The notes under the pieces are model-generated. The model did no database searches, was not told the DNA's origin, and was given only the letters and a program-made list of their open reading frames with translations. DNA of 64,000 nt, from the NCBI GenBank assembly GCA_040365065.1, contig BAABNI010000010.1, positions 62,001 through 126,000 on the forward strand. The letters run 5' to 3'. The stretch is from Pelagadaptatus aseana (GTDB lineage: Bacteria; Pseudomonadota; Gammaproteobacteria; Pseudomonadales; Cellvibrionaceae). Numbering within the stretch: the stretch's first letter is position 1; each line of letters starts with the position of its first letter. Made by a program: the position numbers and the translations under genes. Shown piece by piece: positions 1 to 8,198 of the stretch.

Positions 1-143
1 ATTACATTCCATCAGAAATTTGGCTGAGTGATTTTATTACCGTTGGTATCGCGTCACTGTTACTGGGTCTTACCGCAACCATCTACCCCGCTTGGTTGGC
101 GTCACGTACCGAACCCAGCGAGGCTCTACGATTTGAAATCTGA
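1..143 (+). CDS. ABC transporter permease, LolC/LolE (FtsX) type, C-terminal end only
   Basis: Only the last 46 codons are in the window (frame starting at base 3, stop TGA at 141-143); the gene begins upstream. The fragment contains one hydrophobic helix followed by the motif YPAWLASRTEPSEALRFE. That helix and tail are typical of the last membrane segment of FtsX-fold permeases such as LolC/LolE, which with LolD release lipoproteins from the inner membrane. MacB-like exporters share the same tail, so the exact subunit cannot be assigned. It converges on the Lrp-type gene that follows. Confidence 0.7.
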   Translation, partial: YIPSEIWLSDFITVGIASLLLGLTATIYPAWLASRTEPSEALRFEI

Positions 144-145
144 TC

Positions 146-179
146 CTTTAACGCTTCCCGCTATCGATAAGCGTTAAAG
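146..179. terminator. Hairpin between convergent genes
   Basis: A perfect 11-bp inverted repeat, CTTTAACGCTT (146-156) and AAGCGTTAAAG (169-179), is separated by a 12-base loop. It lies just after the permease stop and overlaps the last codons of the convergent Lrp-type gene. There is no long T-run on either side, so intrinsic termination is plausible but not proven. Confidence 0.45.
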
Positions 180-655
180 TCCATTAAATCGTCCAGCGGA
201 TATCGCGAAAACCGTTTGCTCTGTTTCATGATCACGTGAGTGCTGATAGTGTCAATTTCCGGACACTCCTGAATCAGTGAATTGGTCAACGTCATATACC
301 GGGTCATATGCGCGCAGGCAAACCGGACGATAAAGTCACAACTGCCACTGACGGTGTAAGCCTCTAAGGCTTCGGGCATGGACTCAACCCTTTTTTCCAG
401 AAACCGAAAAGCATCTGGCGAATGGTTACCCAGTGCAATGGTGGCAATGCATTGCACGGGTGCACAAAGGCGATCGATATTGATCACTCCATGAAAGCTG
501 GTGAGCCATTCGTCGTCAATCAACTTTTGCAAACGCTGGTGGCACGCACTGGGCGACAAATTCACTTTTTCCGCCAACTCCTTGTTGGTGATACGCCCCT
601 GATCCTGCAGAGTCTGCAGTATTTTCAAATCAATCCGATCAAGCGAACTGGACAT
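161..655 (-). CDS. Lrp/AsnC-family transcriptional regulator
   Basis: This 164-residue protein has the standard Lrp/AsnC size and layout: an N-terminal winged helix-turn-helix (about residues 5-60, with the DRIDLKILQTLQDQGRITNKEL-type start and SPSACHQRLQKL recognition region) and a C-terminal RAM/ligand-binding domain (about 70-150). GAGG sits 5-7 bases before the ATG. It is the last gene of a minus-strand run of receptor, transporter, dipeptidase, cyanophycinase and regulator, only 14 bases after the cyanophycinase. By context it probably senses an amino acid such as arginine or aspartate, or a dipeptide, and controls the locus. The ligand and the direction of control are inference. Confidence 0.85.
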   Translation of the reverse strand: MSSSLDRIDLKILQTLQDQGRITNKELAEKVNLSPSACHQRLQKLIDDEWLTSFHGVINIDRLCAPVQCIATIALGNHSPDAFRFLEKRVESMPEALEAYTVSGSCDFIVRFACAHMTRYMTLTNSLIQECPEIDTISTHVIMKQSKRFSRYPLDDLMDFNAYR

Positions 656-669
656 AATAACCTCAACAA

Positions 670-1950
670 TCAGTCAGACGCTTTTCTTGGTGTAATGGTG
701 ACTTCAATTGGTTCGATATCCAGCATGACGTTTTCGACGGTGTAACCATCTACCGAACCACTGGCCACGCGCCAGTAACCTTTGCTCTTTCTGGTTTGCG
801 TAAAGCGATAAATAAAACCTTCACCACTGTCGAGAAAGTTGTAGCGTTTGACTTCACTGGCACCACGGTTATCCAATAACTCATAGCCCAACAGACGATT
901 AACCCGGTTATTGCCCAACGCCATACCAGCCCCTTGCAAGGCCTGATGATCAAAGTATTCCTTGCCACGAGTCGGAGCGCCGATTGGATCCACCACCATG
1001 CCAGTGGAAAGGTCCATCACATCGCCGCTAATCAGAGAAGACAACAGAACATCTTTGGCACTGAACGGGAAAGGCGTAAACTCGGCTTTTTGAGAATTTA
1101 GAACGGTTACGGAGCCCACACCCACAGCTTTCAGCGTGTGCGCTGCAAGGTCAATCAACATACCCGTGTCTTCATCAACCGCATACCCCTGATTAACACC
1201 AGTGGCAGCCATTGCCCGAACCAGACGCCCAAGACGGGCTTTGCGGTCGAAGTGTTGATCTACCAAACCATAGGGAAAGAAACCCAAACCATGATGTATA
1301 TATAACTGGCCAATTTCCTGAGTCTCGGTACCATAATACTGACCGGTTGATTTCTTTGTGACCGCATTGAAACTGTCACCTGCAGCAATCATCGGATTAC
1401 TCATCATTGCAGCACCGGCGCTGGTCCCGCCTATCACAACACCTTGCTGCAGTGCAGATCTCAAATGCTGCAGAAATACCGTCGGCTTATCCGGCTGTGG
1501 CAATAACGCATCCAGAATCCGCATCTGATCACCACCGGTAAACCAGTAACCGCCAACCTGTGATTCTAAGGCCATAACCAATTCGGCTTTATTGGCATTC
1601 GCCACCCACTGACTTTCATCAATATCATCGGTGCTGCGATCGTCCTTAACAGCCAATGGAACGATATGAATCTTATCTGCATCGAAACCATAGCTAATCA
1701 GATCATTTTTAAAAGCCGCGGCACTTTTACTGGGGCTGCCAGAGGCCAAAGGCACAACAGCAATATGCTTACCCTGCGGGATAGCATCAATAAAAGCCTT
1801 GTAAATTTCCTGATTTTCACTGCGCAAAGCCCCACCCACAATCAGGAGTTTGCCATTATTTTCCGCTTGAGCATTGCTCATTAAGCCCACCATGAGAACC
1901 CATGATGTGAGAAGCCAAACAAGCAATGTGCGATTGATTTGTATCTTCAT
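670..1950 (-). CDS. cphE: Secreted cyanophycinase (peptidase family S51)
   Basis: This protein of 426 residues has a Sec signal peptide (about residues 1-29, ending SNAQA). It has S51 hallmarks: FTGGDQ (about 137-142), the nucleophile elbow GGTSAGAA with Ser177, and DQHFDRKARLGRL (about 231-243). Cyanophycinases are serine exopeptidases that cut cyanophycin into beta-Asp-Arg dipeptides. Cytoplasmic CphB proteins are about 270 residues. The signal peptide and an extra C-terminal region of about 110-150 residues match the longer extracellular CphE type known from heterotrophs. It sits directly downstream of an isoaspartyl dipeptidase gene, the enzyme needed to split its product. The start is supported by an AGGA-type site before the ATG. 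Other S51 peptidases exist, but the gene context strongly favours cyanophycin or a related polymer. Confidence 0.85.
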   Translation of the reverse strand: MKIQINRTLLVWLLTSWVLMVGLMSNAQAENNGKLLIVGGALRSENQEIYKAFIDAIPQGKHIAVVPLASGSPSKSAAAFKNDLISYGFDADKIHIVPLAVKDDRSTDDIDESQWVANANKAELVMALESQVGGYWFTGGDQMRILDALLPQPDKPTVFLQHLRSALQQGVVIGGTSAGAAMMSNPMIAAGDSFNAVTKKSTGQYYGTETQEIGQLYIHHGLGFFPYGLVDQHFDRKARLGRLVRAMAATGVNQGYAVDEDTGMLIDLAAHTLKAVGVGSVTVLNSQKAEFTPFPFSAKDVLLSSLISGDVMDLSTGMVVDPIGAPTRGKEYFDHQALQGAGMALGNNRVNRLLGYELLDNRGASEVKRYNFLDSGEGFIYRFTQTRKSKGYWRVASGSVDGYTVENVMLDIEPIEVTITPRKASD

Positions 1951-1991
1951 AATCGAATCCTGCCTAATTAAAACTCTGGCGTTTAAATTAT

Positions 1992-3182
1992 TTACGTTGC
2001 AGCAGAAGCAAAAGGCGTCTGCGCAACCATCTCATCATTCTGTAACAGCCAATGACCACGACTCATTACCGAGCTGATTGCCAGAGACTCTGAATCGAGC
2101 AAATTCAGATCGGCATCAGAGCCTTGTTTGAGCTGCCCCTTGCGGTGTAGACCTGTTACTCGAGCCGGGTTACTGGTGATGGCTGACAAAGCCAGAGAGA
2201 ACTCCACACCCTCGGATTTCACTGCACGGAGCATTTCATTGTGCAATGAGTCAATGGCTCCAACATCCAGGCTTTCCAAAATGCCATCTTCATCAAAATT
2301 AGGCAGGGACCCCTGAGCATCAGACGACATGGTTAATCGATCTGATGGCACCCCTGCCTGAAGAGCCTTAGCCAAAGCCTGACTTGCCCTTATTTCTCCG
2401 CTCTTGAGAATGGAATCATTGGTAGAGGTGGTGAAGTCGATGGTTCCACCCTGCTTCGCAAATTCAATACCCGCTTCAAATAATGTTCTGTTGCGATTGA
2501 TATGGGTTGGATAAAACTGGGAGAGCGCGACAGCAAATTGATCAGCAGCCTGATGCAGCGATTCCAGACAGGTCTCTTCGTCGCCCAGATGAATCATGAC
2601 AATACCGGTTTTACCGGCAATCATGCCGGCCACTTTGGCATCGGATGCAATCCGAGCTAATTCATGGGGCGTGGGTTGCGAGCTGCGCTTATCTGATATG
2701 GCAATTTCACCTACACCTATAACCGGTTCAATAAAAATCATATCGCTCTTGATCGAGCCGGTAATGGTTTTAACAGGGACTTCATAGGAACCTGTGTACA
2801 TAAAACAGTTAAGACCACTTTGACTGAGGGACATGGCTTTACCATAAACGTCAGCCAATCCACGAGTGGTCGCATCTGTGCCTAAGGCTCCAATCAAAGA
2901 GGTAACACCGGCGCGAACAATATTGTCGAATTCTATTTCGGGTGTTCTCGTCTGGAAACCACCCTCGCCGCCGCCACCGGTTATATGAACAAGAGTATCG
3001 ACATAACCCGGCACCATAATTTTCCCAGAGGCATCAACCACTTCGACACACTCCTGCGCACCGATGGTTTCCAGAGAAATATTCGAATCAATTTTAAGGA
3101 TTCGACTTCCTGAAATTAATACATCTGTCTTACCCAGATTTCTTGGTGCAAACACCTGGGCATTTTTTATTAGTCTGATCAT
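1992..3182 (-). CDS. iadA: Isoaspartyl dipeptidase (beta-aspartyl peptidase), IadA family, with an altered metal motif
   Basis: This amidohydrolase-superfamily protein of 396 residues covers the full IadA length. IadA cleaves beta-Asp-X dipeptides in the cytoplasm; here the expected substrate is beta-Asp-Arg from the neighbouring cyanophycinase. Recognisable motifs are GGGGEGG (69-75), Glu159 in GEIAISDKR (where E. coli has the carboxylated Lys162), His198, His227 in PTHINRNR, and Asp288 in SSDAQGS. The odd feature is the first metal-binding motif. The family's HxH (E. coli His68 and His70) reads Leu64-Val-His66 here, with Leu64 encoded by CTT (2991-2993 on the complementary strand). One base separates this from a His codon. 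The family assignment is strong, but activity is uncertain because of this substitution. Confidence 0.85.
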   Translation of the reverse strand: MIRLIKNAQVFAPRNLGKTDVLISGSRILKIDSNISLETIGAQECVEVVDASGKIMVPGYVDTLVHITGGGGEGGFQTRTPEIEFDNIVRAGVTSLIGALGTDATTRGLADVYGKAMSLSQSGLNCFMYTGSYEVPVKTITGSIKSDMIFIEPVIGVGEIAISDKRSSQPTPHELARIASDAKVAGMIAGKTGIVMIHLGDEETCLESLHQAADQFAVALSQFYPTHINRNRTLFEAGIEFAKQGGTIDFTTSTNDSILKSGEIRASQALAKALQAGVPSDRLTMSSDAQGSLPNFDEDGILESLDVGAIDSLHNEMLRAVKSEGVEFSLALSAITSNPARVTGLHRKGQLKQGSDADLNLLDSESLAISSVMSRGHWLLQNDEMVAQTPFASAAT

Positions 3183-3211
3183 TTAAGAATCCAATAGCAG
3201 ATGATTCCGAC

Positions 3212-4717
3212 TCAACTGAAATCAGTGAGCACGGCAACCATCATCGTGATTACAGCCAGCGCGAACAGCAGTAAGGCGGGCTTGTAAATAAAACGTATCC
3301 ATTGACCCCAGGACACCCTGGCGGCGCCCAGGCAACCCATCAAAGCGGCAGATGTCGGAACCAGAATATTGGTGAGTCCATCACCCAGTTGAAAAGCCAA
3401 TACGGCTACCTGACGGCTGACTCCAACCAGATCCGATAATGGTGCCATGATCGGCATGGTCAAAGCGGCTTGACCCGATCCGGATGTGACAAAAAAATTA
3501 AATACGCTCTGAAACAAAAACATGCAGGCGGCTGCCACCATTTCCGGCAACCCCGATAACAAATTACCCGCATGATGCAATACCGTATTCAGAACACTGA
3601 CTTGCTCGGGGCCATCGCCCCCCAGAAGCAGTACGATACCTTTGGCGAATGCCACAACCAATGCCGCAGGCAAGAGTTGCATGGCCCCCTGTCTGAAGGC
3701 TTCCACCGAGTCATTAGCGGTCATGCCATCGAGTCTGAATACAACCCCTACAACGGCCGCCAGCACACCCATGGTAAAGAATTGAGTAGCGATTTCCGGT
3801 AGATAATACCCTTGGCTGGTGACACCCCAAATCATCCAGACAATGCCACCGGACAACACCAAAAAGATCAGTACATCCCCCAGAGATAAGGCATCGCAAC
3901 TGTCGTCATCGATTTGTGACTGCTGATCGCGAAACCATTGATCACTTTCATATGCCAACGACAATTTGGGATTGTCTCGCACCCAGATCGCATACCAGAG
4001 CGTCAGGCCAATACCAAATAATGTAAAGAAGGCCCAAACCGCGATACGAAAGTCGGCTCCGGAAAGTAACGGTACTCCGGCGATTCCCTGAGCAATACTG
4101 AGTGAAAATGGATTCATCCAGGAACAGGCAAATCCGATCTGCGTAGCCACATAGGTCACCAACAACACTACGATGGAATCAAAACCCATAGCCACAAAGA
4201 TGGGCGCCACGATCAGCACAAAAGGAATAACCTCCTCCCCCATACCAAACACAGCGCCACCCAATGAAAAAGCAAGAAACAGAATCGGTACCGCCAACAA
4301 CTCCAGCGATCGACTTCTGGCAATAAGACGCATTAAGCCGCGGTGAATCGCACCGGTTGCCATAATGATGCCAAAAGCACCCCCGGTAATCAGAATAAAC
4401 GCAAAGACACCAATGGAGGCACCCCATTTGCTGCCAGAAACCATACCTTCAAAAGGCAGATTCAGAAGGCCCATATTGCCACCGGAGGCAAATACCGCTG
4501 CGCCTTGTGGGCCATCAGCAAACGCCCGATAACTGTCAGGATCAAGAACCGCCTTTACTTCGCCATCGGGTTGAACCTGCTCAATGGTCGAGAAAGAACC
4601 GGGCGTCACCAGATAAGTTAACGCAAAAGCCAGCAATGCTACGGCTATCAATATCAGATAGGTATCGGGCATTCGATCTGTAGCGGTCAATTTAGCGTCA
4701 GTTGCTTGGTTTACCAT
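3212..4717 (-). CDS. YfcC/DcuC-superfamily membrane transporter, putative uptake of basic amino acids or dipeptides
   Basis: This very hydrophobic protein of 501 residues has about 11-13 predicted membrane segments. It has the layout of the YfcC/ArcD-like branch of the C4-dicarboxylate uptake C superfamily, including the conserved stretches GMGEEVIPF and GDGLTNILVPTS. Members carry arginine/ornithine, other basic amino acids or dicarboxylates; specificities are poorly known. AAGGTGAG precedes the ATG. It lies between the TonB-dependent receptor and the dipeptidase, 29 bases before the latter, in one apparent operon. I infer that it moves beta-Asp-Arg, arginine or aspartate across the inner membrane. 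Confidence 0.75.
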   Translation of the reverse strand: MVNQATDAKLTATDRMPDTYLILIAVALLAFALTYLVTPGSFSTIEQVQPDGEVKAVLDPDSYRAFADGPQGAAVFASGGNMGLLNLPFEGMVSGSKWGASIGVFAFILITGGAFGIIMATGAIHRGLMRLIARSRSLELLAVPILFLAFSLGGAVFGMGEEVIPFVLIVAPIFVAMGFDSIVVLLVTYVATQIGFACSWMNPFSLSIAQGIAGVPLLSGADFRIAVWAFFTLFGIGLTLWYAIWVRDNPKLSLAYESDQWFRDQQSQIDDDSCDALSLGDVLIFLVLSGGIVWMIWGVTSQGYYLPEIATQFFTMGVLAAVVGVVFRLDGMTANDSVEAFRQGAMQLLPAALVVAFAKGIVLLLGGDGPEQVSVLNTVLHHAGNLLSGLPEMVAAACMFLFQSVFNFFVTSGSGQAALTMPIMAPLSDLVGVSRQVAVLAFQLGDGLTNILVPTSAALMGCLGAARVSWGQWIRFIYKPALLLFALAVITMMVAVLTDFS

Positions 4718-4782
4718 TTACTCACCTTTAGAAAACTTGTGTAACCAGCCGAAGCTGGTCACACATTACCGTTGCTTCCCTA

Positions 4783-7716
4783 TTAAAAACTGTGAACGTA
4801 GTTCAGAGTGTAATAGCGACCCATGGAGTCGTAATTAGCGGAATCAAACGGAATGTCATCATCACTCAGGGACAACGGTGGCTCTTCATCGAACAGGTTT
4901 TTAACACTGAACGAGATGTAGCTGTTGTTGTAGAAATCATAGGAGATATTCAAATCCCAGATGGTTTCTGAATCAACCTTCAGGCTGGTTGTGTCGTAAC
5001 CTTCAGCATTCAAATCAGCGATATAACCGGAATCATCAACCCGATCGATGTCTTCGTCATAACCGGATTTGTACTTGCCACGCAGTTCGGTACTGAAGTT
5101 TTCATAACGCCAGCGGACACTCGCCGTAGCCACCAATCTCGGATAAGAGAACTCACCAGCCAGTGTTTCCACTTCATTAAAATCTGATGTTTTCACATCA
5201 TAACTTTGCAGGTAGGTACCCTCTAAACGAAAGCGGAAGGAACCCGCGGTATCCGTATCCAGCCACTGGGTTGCCATAAAATCAAAGCCTCTGACTTTAA
5301 TATGTCCCAGATTGGTCAACTGATAATGGGCATCAGAAATACCATCGGCGTCTACTTCAACACCTGCAACACCAGGAGTCAGATAATAATCACCGGTCGC
5401 AGGATCCACAGAAGTGACTGAATCAAAGGCCGCATCACCCGCTGTCGCCAGAACCGCACCGGTATTAGGATCGATCAACTCTCCGGTATCGATATCGATT
5501 ACAGGATGCAGACCCGCCAGCACATCGCGATAGAAAGCATCGTTATCAATATCAACTACGTCTTCCTGGAAAATGTGAAAATAATCCATCTGGATTTCAG
5601 TATTTTCAAACGGCTTGAAGATAAAACCAACCGACCAGGTTTCCGCCTCTTCCGGTTGCAGATTCGGATTACCAACATCTTCGGTCAGATTCAGGCGTGG
5701 ATCATTGGTGCGACACAGTTCAGTTCCGGTCAGATCCGCTTCATCACAATTAATGGAACCATCAGACAGAATCGTGCCCAAACCACTTTGTGACAAAGAA
5801 GGTGCACGGAATGAAGTTGACCAGGAACCACGCAGGATCAACTCTTCCGCTGGCTGATAGCGCAAGCCAACTTTGGGATTGAAGGTATCACCAAAGTCAT
5901 CAAAGTGGTCGTAGCGCCCCTGTAACTGAACCTCAAACTCATCGGTTACTGGAATAAACAGTTCGGCATAGGCGGCATAGGAATCACGCTGATAATCTAC
6001 GTCAGTCGATGAAAAGCCACGTACCGGGTCAGGATTACTTGGTGTTGAAGTGGCAATCGCCGAAGGCTCATCCACAACTTTTTCTTCACGGTATTCTACT
6101 CCGAAGGCAGCCATCAGGTCGCCGGCAGGTAATTCAAACAGGGCGCCTGAAGTTTTGGCATCCCAGCTGAATTGCTCAGATTTGGCGGTACGCTCTGCTG
6201 AAGTAGATGCGCTGGCAATCAGAGGATCATCCAGTGGGTCACCGTCCCAGATGTTTGGCCACCAGGTGGTCTTGCCAATGCCTTCACAGGTATCGCCATT
6301 AAAGCTGGCATCACGTCTGGAGATATCGATATCCCAGCGGTCAACCAGACTGCCATCAGTACAGTAGTTACCGGCCATGGCGTTATAGAGTGTTTCGGTA
6401 ACAAAATAGCCCGAAACACCTTTCTGGGTGTTTTCATTCTCACTGAAGCTGACAGCGGTTTCCCAAGACCAGCCGTTGTCGAATTCACCTTCAAGCCCGG
6501 TCAGTAAACGTGCAGATTCAGACTCCACTTCTACCTGACGCGGCTCGGAAAAACGGCCCCAGATATAGACTGGAAAGCCATAGAAATCTGGGAAGACTGT
6601 ACCGGCATTGCCATTGGCAATAGCCTCATTGATCATATCGGTTTGCAGATCCAATGGAATATTGGGGTTTTCCGGATCGATGGGGTTACGACTGAAAGAA
6701 GACGGTGTATTGGTACCCTGAGATTTGTTTTTTGAATACATTACCTCGGTAAACCAAGACATGGTATCGCTCAGTTCAACCTCAAACAGACCGCCAAGAC
6801 TCAGAGCCTCACGCTCATCGTAGGTGGTAGTAAACGCATTACCGTTATAGCTACAGACATCACCAAAGTCACCGGCAATAACATTGTTACAGCCATTCGC
6901 GTCATCCTGAACCTGATCATCAAACATCAAAAACAAATCATTGTGCGCCGGATAAGTACCGGAGTTACTCAAATCGGGAAGCAAGGGATTTTCGGTCAAG
7001 GAACGGTCTTTATCCATCAACGCATTGCGATCATAAACATCGGCAAACAGTGTGGCGCGAACGCTATCACCAAACTTGCCACCCCAGATCACATTGATGC
7101 TGGACTTACTGTCATCGGAATCTTCCGCAGAGTTACCGTAACTGATAGAAACTTCGGTACCTTCAAAGTCATCGCGCAGCACATAGTTGATAACACCACC
7201 TACCGCATCCGCACCATAAGCCGCAGACGAACCGGTTGGAATAATCTCAACCCGCTCAATGGCTGACAGTGGAATGGAATTAACATCGATAAAGGAACCT
7301 TTGGCGCCATTGGCAAAAGCATTGCTGGCAATGCGACGACCATTAATCAGTGTCAGTGTCGACGAGGCCCCCAACCCACGCAGGGCAATAGCGGCTGAAC
7401 CTGTTGGCGTATTGTCCGATCCGGGACCACCGGTGATTGCAGAGAATGAGGCATTACCCCCTTCCGTCTGACTCAATTGTGACAGCAAATCTGACACCGT
7501 AGCGGCACCGGATGAGGCGATATCATCACGGTTCAAAGTAACGGCTTGTAAAGCGCCCTCCAAATCCAGCCCTTTAATGTGGGTGCCGGTTACAATAACT
7601 TCTTCAACAGGCAGTTGCGGGGCAGGCTCATTGGCACTGGCCACAACTGGACTCATACAAGCGGCAACAATAACTGATTTAACAGCCATCGAAAGCGGAT
7701 GCTTCAGTGTTTTCAT
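4783..7716 (-). CDS. TonB-dependent outer-membrane receptor
   Basis: This protein of 977 residues has a signal peptide (about 1-28) and a TonB-box-like VEEVIVTGT region (about 37-45). The plug domain follows (to about residue 185, with LRGLGASSTLTLINGRR and the Ser/Ala-rich SSAAYGADAVGG motif), and then a long beta-barrel ending in Tyr-Val-His-Ser-Phe, the terminal Phe typical of outer-membrane barrels. Such receptors use TonB energy to import large substrates. It is the first gene of the receptor-transporter-dipeptidase-cyanophycinase-regulator run, behind a strong GAGGAG site. The probable cargo is soluble cyanophycin fragments or beta-Asp-Arg peptides. That cargo is inferred from the neighbours, not from the receptor sequence. 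Confidence 0.9.
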   Translation of the reverse strand: MKTLKHPLSMAVKSVIVAACMSPVVASANEPAPQLPVEEVIVTGTHIKGLDLEGALQAVTLNRDDIASSGAATVSDLLSQLSQTEGGNASFSAITGGPGSDNTPTGSAAIALRGLGASSTLTLINGRRIASNAFANGAKGSFIDVNSIPLSAIERVEIIPTGSSAAYGADAVGGVINYVLRDDFEGTEVSISYGNSAEDSDDSKSSINVIWGGKFGDSVRATLFADVYDRNALMDKDRSLTENPLLPDLSNSGTYPAHNDLFLMFDDQVQDDANGCNNVIAGDFGDVCSYNGNAFTTTYDEREALSLGGLFEVELSDTMSWFTEVMYSKNKSQGTNTPSSFSRNPIDPENPNIPLDLQTDMINEAIANGNAGTVFPDFYGFPVYIWGRFSEPRQVEVESESARLLTGLEGEFDNGWSWETAVSFSENENTQKGVSGYFVTETLYNAMAGNYCTDGSLVDRWDIDISRRDASFNGDTCEGIGKTTWWPNIWDGDPLDDPLIASASTSAERTAKSEQFSWDAKTSGALFELPAGDLMAAFGVEYREEKVVDEPSAIATSTPSNPDPVRGFSSTDVDYQRDSYAAYAELFIPVTDEFEVQLQGRYDHFDDFGDTFNPKVGLRYQPAEELILRGSWSTSFRAPSLSQSGLGTILSDGSINCDEADLTGTELCRTNDPRLNLTEDVGNPNLQPEEAETWSVGFIFKPFENTEIQMDYFHIFQEDVVDIDNDAFYRDVLAGLHPVIDIDTGELIDPNTGAVLATAGDAAFDSVTSVDPATGDYYLTPGVAGVEVDADGISDAHYQLTNLGHIKVRGFDFMATQWLDTDTAGSFRFRLEGTYLQSYDVKTSDFNEVETLAGEFSYPRLVATASVRWRYENFSTELRGKYKSGYDEDIDRVDDSGYIADLNAEGYDTTSLKVDSETIWDLNISYDFYNNSYISFSVKNLFDEEPPLSLSDDDIPFDSANYDSMGRYYTLNYVHSF

Positions 7717-8198
7717 GGTTTTGTTCTCCTCAAAGGATTTTTTTTATAGACGGCATCAACGAGTCGACGCCTTAGATCGATTGAGATAAGGAACCGAAGC
7801 TTCCATCAGCGAAACAACAGACGTAACTATCCCGCTAACGGGAGACACAGGTGCAATAAAGCATAGAACAGGCTTACACCTGTGGCAGTGAATCTGGGAA
7901 TGAAGGGATAAAACTGGCAGTCAGACACAGTTCACCAATCCGGCATCCTCACCGGACTGGAAACTTATTCGTCGAACCACTCACTCAGGAGATAATTGAC
8001 GGAGCAATGTTGTGGCGCGTTGTAATACATGTTTTTCGGTATCTTATGTATTGATTTTGCTACACAGCCGCAGCGAAAAGGTTGCGGTTTATGCTTCCCC
8101 ATTCAAAACAAAAGCGAAAGTTTTGCTTGAATCGGTCACAATAATGTAACCAAGGTTAAGTAATGTCAACTGTCGTTTTTATCATTCTCGCCTGTTTT
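7717..8198. other. 482-bp leader/intergenic region upstream of the TonB-dependent receptor
   Basis: No gene is evident here. Read as minus-strand RNA leading into the receptor gene, it can form three hairpins: 7935-7960 (9 bp with one G-U pair, 8-base loop), 7847-7883 (ACAGGTG/CACCTGT, long loop) and 7830-7843 (TCCCG/CGGGA, 4-base loop). None is followed by a T-run. The part nearest the aminotransferase gene (about 8030-8198) is AT-rich and could hold the receptor promoter. Confidence 0.5.
7935..7960 (-). promoter_or_regulatory. Candidate structured leader element before the receptor gene
   Basis: On the minus strand CCAGTCCGG and CCGGATTGG flank TGAGGATG, giving a 9-bp stem with one G-U pair. 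It lies about 220 bases upstream of the receptor start and about 240 bases downstream of the aminotransferase stop. It could be part of a regulatory leader or a weak terminator for the aminotransferase mRNA. No known riboswitch was recognised. Confidence 0.3.
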
